A stretch of DNA of 9,233 nucleotides. Origin: Nitrospina sp. Its GTDB lineage: Bacteria; Nitrospinota; Nitrospinia; Nitrospinales; VA-1. The notes under the pieces were generated by a model, which saw only the letters and a list, made by a program, of their open reading frames with translations, did no database searches and was not told where the DNA came from. Shown here in pieces: positions 6,776 to 9,233 of the stretch (within the stretch, counting starts at the first letter, position 1; each line of letters starts with the position of its first letter). Location of the stretch: NCBI GenBank assembly GCA_018665625.1, contig JABJCF010000144.1:1-9233 (forward strand), read 5' to 3'. The position numbers were made by a program, and so were the translations under genes.

Positions 6776-7323
6776 CTCAACATGACCTCGGTTTTGGGAT
6801 CGCTAAGCATTTCCAGTAGAGGGTCATCACGAGAAACCAGCACTTGGATGATCCCATTTCTTGGTGGGGAAAGAGGAAAACTTTTACAAGTATCCGCCTC
6901 ATCAAAGATGTACAGGATGTGTTCGAGTTGCGGTATCTCCCCAATGAGTTCGATGATGATATAGATATTGTCAGATACCGTTTGCGACGTTTGATACCGA
7001 ATAGAAAATCCATTGCCGAAGCGCGGGATTGGCCCTGACCCGCCAGCAGCCCGTGCTTCTCCGGAGTGGTAGCATGCTGCTTCCGTGACCATACGCCTAA
7101 GGGCATTCCTCATCGCCGGGTTGGAAGCCAAGGCTTTTTCGATGTTGATGATATCAAAATCTTTTACGTCACCACAGGCGTAAAGATAGAGGTCACGAAG
7201 AGACACCGCATCGTGCGGATTGCTCTCTAACTGTTCTAAAAATTCTCGTGCTGTCGCCTCTTCGGCGAAGCTCTGCCGCAATTCTTCTCGTTCTTGCTCA
7301 GATAGAACCTGAATTTCACTCAT
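6772..7323 (-). CDS. Conserved operon protein of unknown function, 183 residues
   Basis: I chose ATG 7323 (MSEIQVLSEQ), which overlaps the end of the upstream gene by eight bases (ATGAGTGA), a usual coupling arrangement. The frame stays open to an ATG at 7380, but that would overlap by 65 bases. There is no signal peptide or membrane segment, so the product is probably cytoplasmic. Residues 8-85 are helical. The stretch LRDLYLYACGDVKDFDIINI followed by EKALASNPAMRNALRRM faintly recalls the N-terminal helices of anti-sigma factors (LhAYvDGeLd... nP), but the zinc-binding HxxxCxxC is absent. A Gly-rich linker (about 92-105) precedes a beta-rich C-terminal part (107-183) ending in IIQVLVSRDDPLLEMLSDP. 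It lies between the 542-residue gene and the Lon-like gene and is coupled to both, so it probably acts with them. I do not recognise the family. Confidence 0.85.
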   Translation of the reverse strand: MSEIQVLSEQEREELRQSFAEEATAREFLEQLESNPHDAVSLRDLYLYACGDVKDFDIINIEKALASNPAMRNALRRMVTEAACYHSGEARAAGGSGPIPRFGNGFSIRYQTSQTVSDNIYIIIELIGEIPQLEHILYIFDEADTCKSFPLSPPRNGIIQVLVSRDDPLLEMLSDPKTEVMLR

Positions 7324-8944
7324 CAATCGCACCATAAATTTTATGTAATTGGCAGCTGAATTTTTCCTTGTCGCTCGCAAAGACCTCAGAGCTGTCCAAA
7401 TTCAACGCCTCAACCGTGTCTATAAATTGTTTGATCTGATCAGACATCTTGACGATTTCTTCTCCCGCCGAACTAAAATCAGAACGCCGATCCTCGTCGA
7501 CGTTAGGCGTTTCAAACCCCTTCCGACGGAGGCTCTCAAAAGCCATTCTGGCATCATGTTGTGAGACTTCATCGTGATCGGTTGCCGTCTCGGAACCCGA
7601 GATGATATGCCAGATTGCGAGTTGAAGAACGCGCAAATGGCGTGCGATATCCTTATAAACTTGGATCTTCATGTCATAAGAAATAGCGTCATCGCATGAG
7701 ATACGTTCGATAATCCAGTCGTTTCCGCGCTTCATTTGCAAATCGTTTGTTATGGCGGATTGAATGGGTGAGAAGCACTCAAGGCGAAGAAAGGCCTGCG
7801 GGAACCTGCACGCATAAGGCCCATACTTCATCAGATTCTCAATAGGCTGACGCTCGCTCGTTCCTTTTAGAAATTTTATATTCTTCAACTTGTCTTGATC
7901 AAAAAAAGAAAGTGGGTTCTCCCATTCGGAACGCGGAAAGGACGATGCCGAAAATCCCAGAAATTTGTTAAGGACCGCCTCACGCTTCTTGGCGTATTCC
8001 TCTTGGCTTAAAAGGCCTTTATTCAAACGTGCCTCTAATTTAGCAACCTGACCTTGAATCTGAGCGTCAATAGGTTCCATAGAAATGTCTGGGTTTCTGG
8101 GATCAATCTCTCCCTGGTCTTTATCTAATCCTAAAACGTCCGCACTTTGGACAGATGAACTGACTTGTTGTCTTTGGATGAAGCGTAATACGTCGACGAA
8201 ATGATCGAACACCGTTTTATATCCTCTAAACTCCTGTCCTGTTGAATGGAGCTGCCAGAATGCAAAAATGTCCTCGTCTGAAGCAGACCATAATCGCTCC
8301 ATAACTTTTTTGTAATTGTCAGTTGGATCGGGATGCAAAAACTTTAAGATTTTATCGAAGCGTTCTTTGTTTTTTGACAGATCAATATGAGTGAGGCGAT
8401 ATTTACGCAACCTTGATGCCACACGGTTTGACGCGGCTTTGATTTTTTCGACCCCGACGCCACCGGCCAACATCTCCTTGAGTATATCATTGAACTCATT
8501 GAAAAAGAGGAAACCTTCCATTGTTGAGAGAAATTCAAAAAGGGCCCCCAGCAGAGGCATACGCCCATAATGGATACTAAAAGTTGTATCGTTGTAATCG
8601 ATCAGAACATGTGTGTCATTTGCAGAGAAACCTCCGCGACGCCATTGTTCGTGCTCTGAGCACTCACTGAAGATTCTTTTAAAGTGACTTGGCCATATTG
8701 TTTCAGGTTCCATGAAAAACGTGAGTAGCCCATTCTGGCCATGGTACCCGGCGGCATCAGCCGCGTTGATAAGATGGCAAAGTTCAAACAACGGGGCATC
8801 CTTGTTCCCTCCACTGGAAGTTCCAATAATAATTTTTATCAGCCTAGTTAATATAATTGGTTTTGGATACCGAGGCGCCAACGCCTGAAGCGTTGAAATC
8901 GCATCGCCTGAACCGCCAAGGCGATATATTCCGTCATCACTCAT
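7316..8944 (-). CDS. Large soluble protein of unknown function, first gene of the Lon-like operon
   Basis: This 542-residue protein begins MSDDGIYRLGGSGD at ATG 8944. It has no signal peptide and no membrane helix, so it is probably cytoplasmic. The N-terminal part (1-260) is mixed, with a Gly/Ser segment IIIGTSSGGNK (38-48) and mostly helical sequence from about 150. A polar, Asp-rich linker spans about 262-295. Residues 296-328 form a short helical hairpin, AKLEARLNKGLLSQEEYAKK, like the SHOCT motif (kLk.L.d.GlIt.eEFe.kK), which is usually at a protein's end but here is internal. The C-terminal part (365-542) is helical. I found no nucleotide-binding loop, nuclease or protease signature. 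Only a weak ribosome site (GAGAAG, about 10 bases upstream) is seen. The downstream gene overlaps its stop, so the protein probably works with the following two products. The family is unrecognised. Confidence 0.87.
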   Translation of the reverse strand: MSDDGIYRLGGSGDAISTLQALAPRYPKPIILTRLIKIIIGTSSGGNKDAPLFELCHLINAADAAGYHGQNGLLTFFMEPETIWPSHFKRIFSECSEHEQWRRGGFSANDTHVLIDYNDTTFSIHYGRMPLLGALFEFLSTMEGFLFFNEFNDILKEMLAGGVGVEKIKAASNRVASRLRKYRLTHIDLSKNKERFDKILKFLHPDPTDNYKKVMERLWSASDEDIFAFWQLHSTGQEFRGYKTVFDHFVDVLRFIQRQQVSSSVQSADVLGLDKDQGEIDPRNPDISMEPIDAQIQGQVAKLEARLNKGLLSQEEYAKKREAVLNKFLGFSASSFPRSEWENPLSFFDQDKLKNIKFLKGTSERQPIENLMKYGPYACRFPQAFLRLECFSPIQSAITNDLQMKRGNDWIIERISCDDAISYDMKIQVYKDIARHLRVLQLAIWHIISGSETATDHDEVSQHDARMAFESLRRKGFETPNVDEDRRSDFSSAGEEIVKMSDQIKQFIDTVEALNLDSSEVFASDKEKFSCQLHKIYGAIDE

Positions 8945-9077
8945 CCCGCATTCTTCTCATGAACTTCTACAGACTCAATATTTTTTACGCTATACTCGCA
9001 TAGAGCAATCGAGCGTGGCGTAAATTGTGCATGTCAATCAGTGTTGAAGTCTAGTGTATAGGTAATCGGAGACAATG
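8945..9077. promoter_or_regulatory. Divergent intergenic region, likely promoters in both directions
   Basis: These 133 bases separate the minus-strand operon from the divergent lipoprotein gene, so promoters for both should lie here. Candidates are weak. On the plus strand TATACT (8991-8996) is a good -10 box, but the hexamer 17 bases upstream is a poor -35 box. On the minus strand TATAGC (8994 down to 8989) overlaps it and also lacks a good partner. A perfect TTGACA on the minus strand (9037 down to 9032) has no -10 at the right distance. Overlapping -10 boxes on the two strands would mean the two units compete, but this is speculative. Confidence 0.4.
9068..9071 (+). promoter_or_regulatory. 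Ribosome binding site of the lipoprotein gene
   Basis: GGAG precedes two consecutive ATG codons, at 9075 and 9078. The spacers are three and six bases respectively, so the second ATG (9078) is the better start. Confidence 0.5.
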
Positions 9078-9233
9078 ATGCAGAGACCACCACCTTGCTT
9101 GAAGTCGTTATTTTATCTTTGTATCGCATTGGTGATACCCGTGCTCAGCGGGTGCGGGGCGTCCGATCACGCTGGTAAAATCAACATCCTGATCATGGGT
9201 GAAGATGCGGATAGCGATACGGTTCCGAGGAAC
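9078..9233 (+). CDS. Lipoprotein, paralogue of the gene at 4092 (3' end missing)
   Basis: The open frame runs off the right edge of the window; 52 codons are visible. The product starts MQRPPPCLKSLFYLCIALVI and continues into PVLSGCGASD. LSGC is a good lipobox with Cys26 as the lipidated residue. Glycine at +2 favours sorting to the outer membrane. The next residues, INILIMGEDADSDTVPRN, match YNVLVMGDDQNKKALARNT at the mature start of the exported protein encoded at 4092-5000 (N-[IV]-L-[IV]-M-G-[DE]-D and RN shared). The two are therefore paralogues, one lipidated and one with an ordinary signal peptide. It is transcribed away from the minus-strand operon. Start 9078 is preferred over 9075 on ribosome-site spacing. 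The function is unknown. Confidence 0.8.
   Translation, partial: MQRPPPCLKSLFYLCIALVIPVLSGCGASDHAGKINILIMGEDADSDTVPRN

Noticed and set aside
9032..9037. Perfect TTGACA on the minus strand as the -35 box of the operon
   Set aside because: No hexamer resembling TATAAT occurs 16-18 bases downstream on that strand (GCTCGA is found there).

Overview
This 9.2 kb window is densely coding, with moderate base composition. It comes from a Gram-negative bacterium: five predicted products carry Sec signal peptides, one start carries a lipobox, there is an OmpA-like peptidoglycan-binding fragment, and there are FlgT/CsgG-type periplasmic domains. A proteobacterium, perhaps an alphaproteobacterium, fits the protein families best, but this is inference. 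No tRNA, rRNA, CRISPR array, insertion sequence or transposase was seen.

Left half, plus strand (2-5000): five exported-protein genes. Gene 1 (entering from outside the window) has an N-terminal domain resembling LPP20/FlgT-N domains and a C-terminal domain of similar type. Gene 2 (1149-2732) has three parts: an N-terminal domain, a FlgT-N-like domain and a CsgG/LpoB-like domain. Gene 3 (2743-3444) is a tandem paralogue of only the N-terminal domain of gene 2. Gene 4 (about 3404-3985) is a small exported six-cysteine protein that overlaps gene 3 and has no ordinary start codon at its signal peptide. Gene 5 (4092-5000) is an exported protein with a probable CsgG-like fold. A 12-bp hairpin lies directly upstream of gene 5.

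Right half, minus strand (8944 down to 5139): a tightly coupled operon. It encodes a 542-residue soluble protein of unknown function, a 183-residue unknown protein (8-nt overlap), and a 370-residue protein (4-nt overlap). The last consists of a cytoplasmic Lon-like (S16) domain with the Ser and Lys dyad apparently kept, one membrane helix and a periplasmic domain. Downstream lie a frameshifted OmpA-like gene and a 53-codon signal-peptide ORF that looks like the stump of a larger secreted protein.

At the right edge (9078 to the end) a lipoprotein gene starts divergently from the minus operon. Its mature N-terminus matches that of gene 5, so two paralogues flank the Lon-like operon. Taken together this may be an uncharacterised trans-envelope module: cytoplasmic unknowns, a membrane-anchored Lon-fold protein, and periplasmic or outer-membrane CsgG/FlgT-like proteins. 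That functional linkage is inferred from gene arrangement only.
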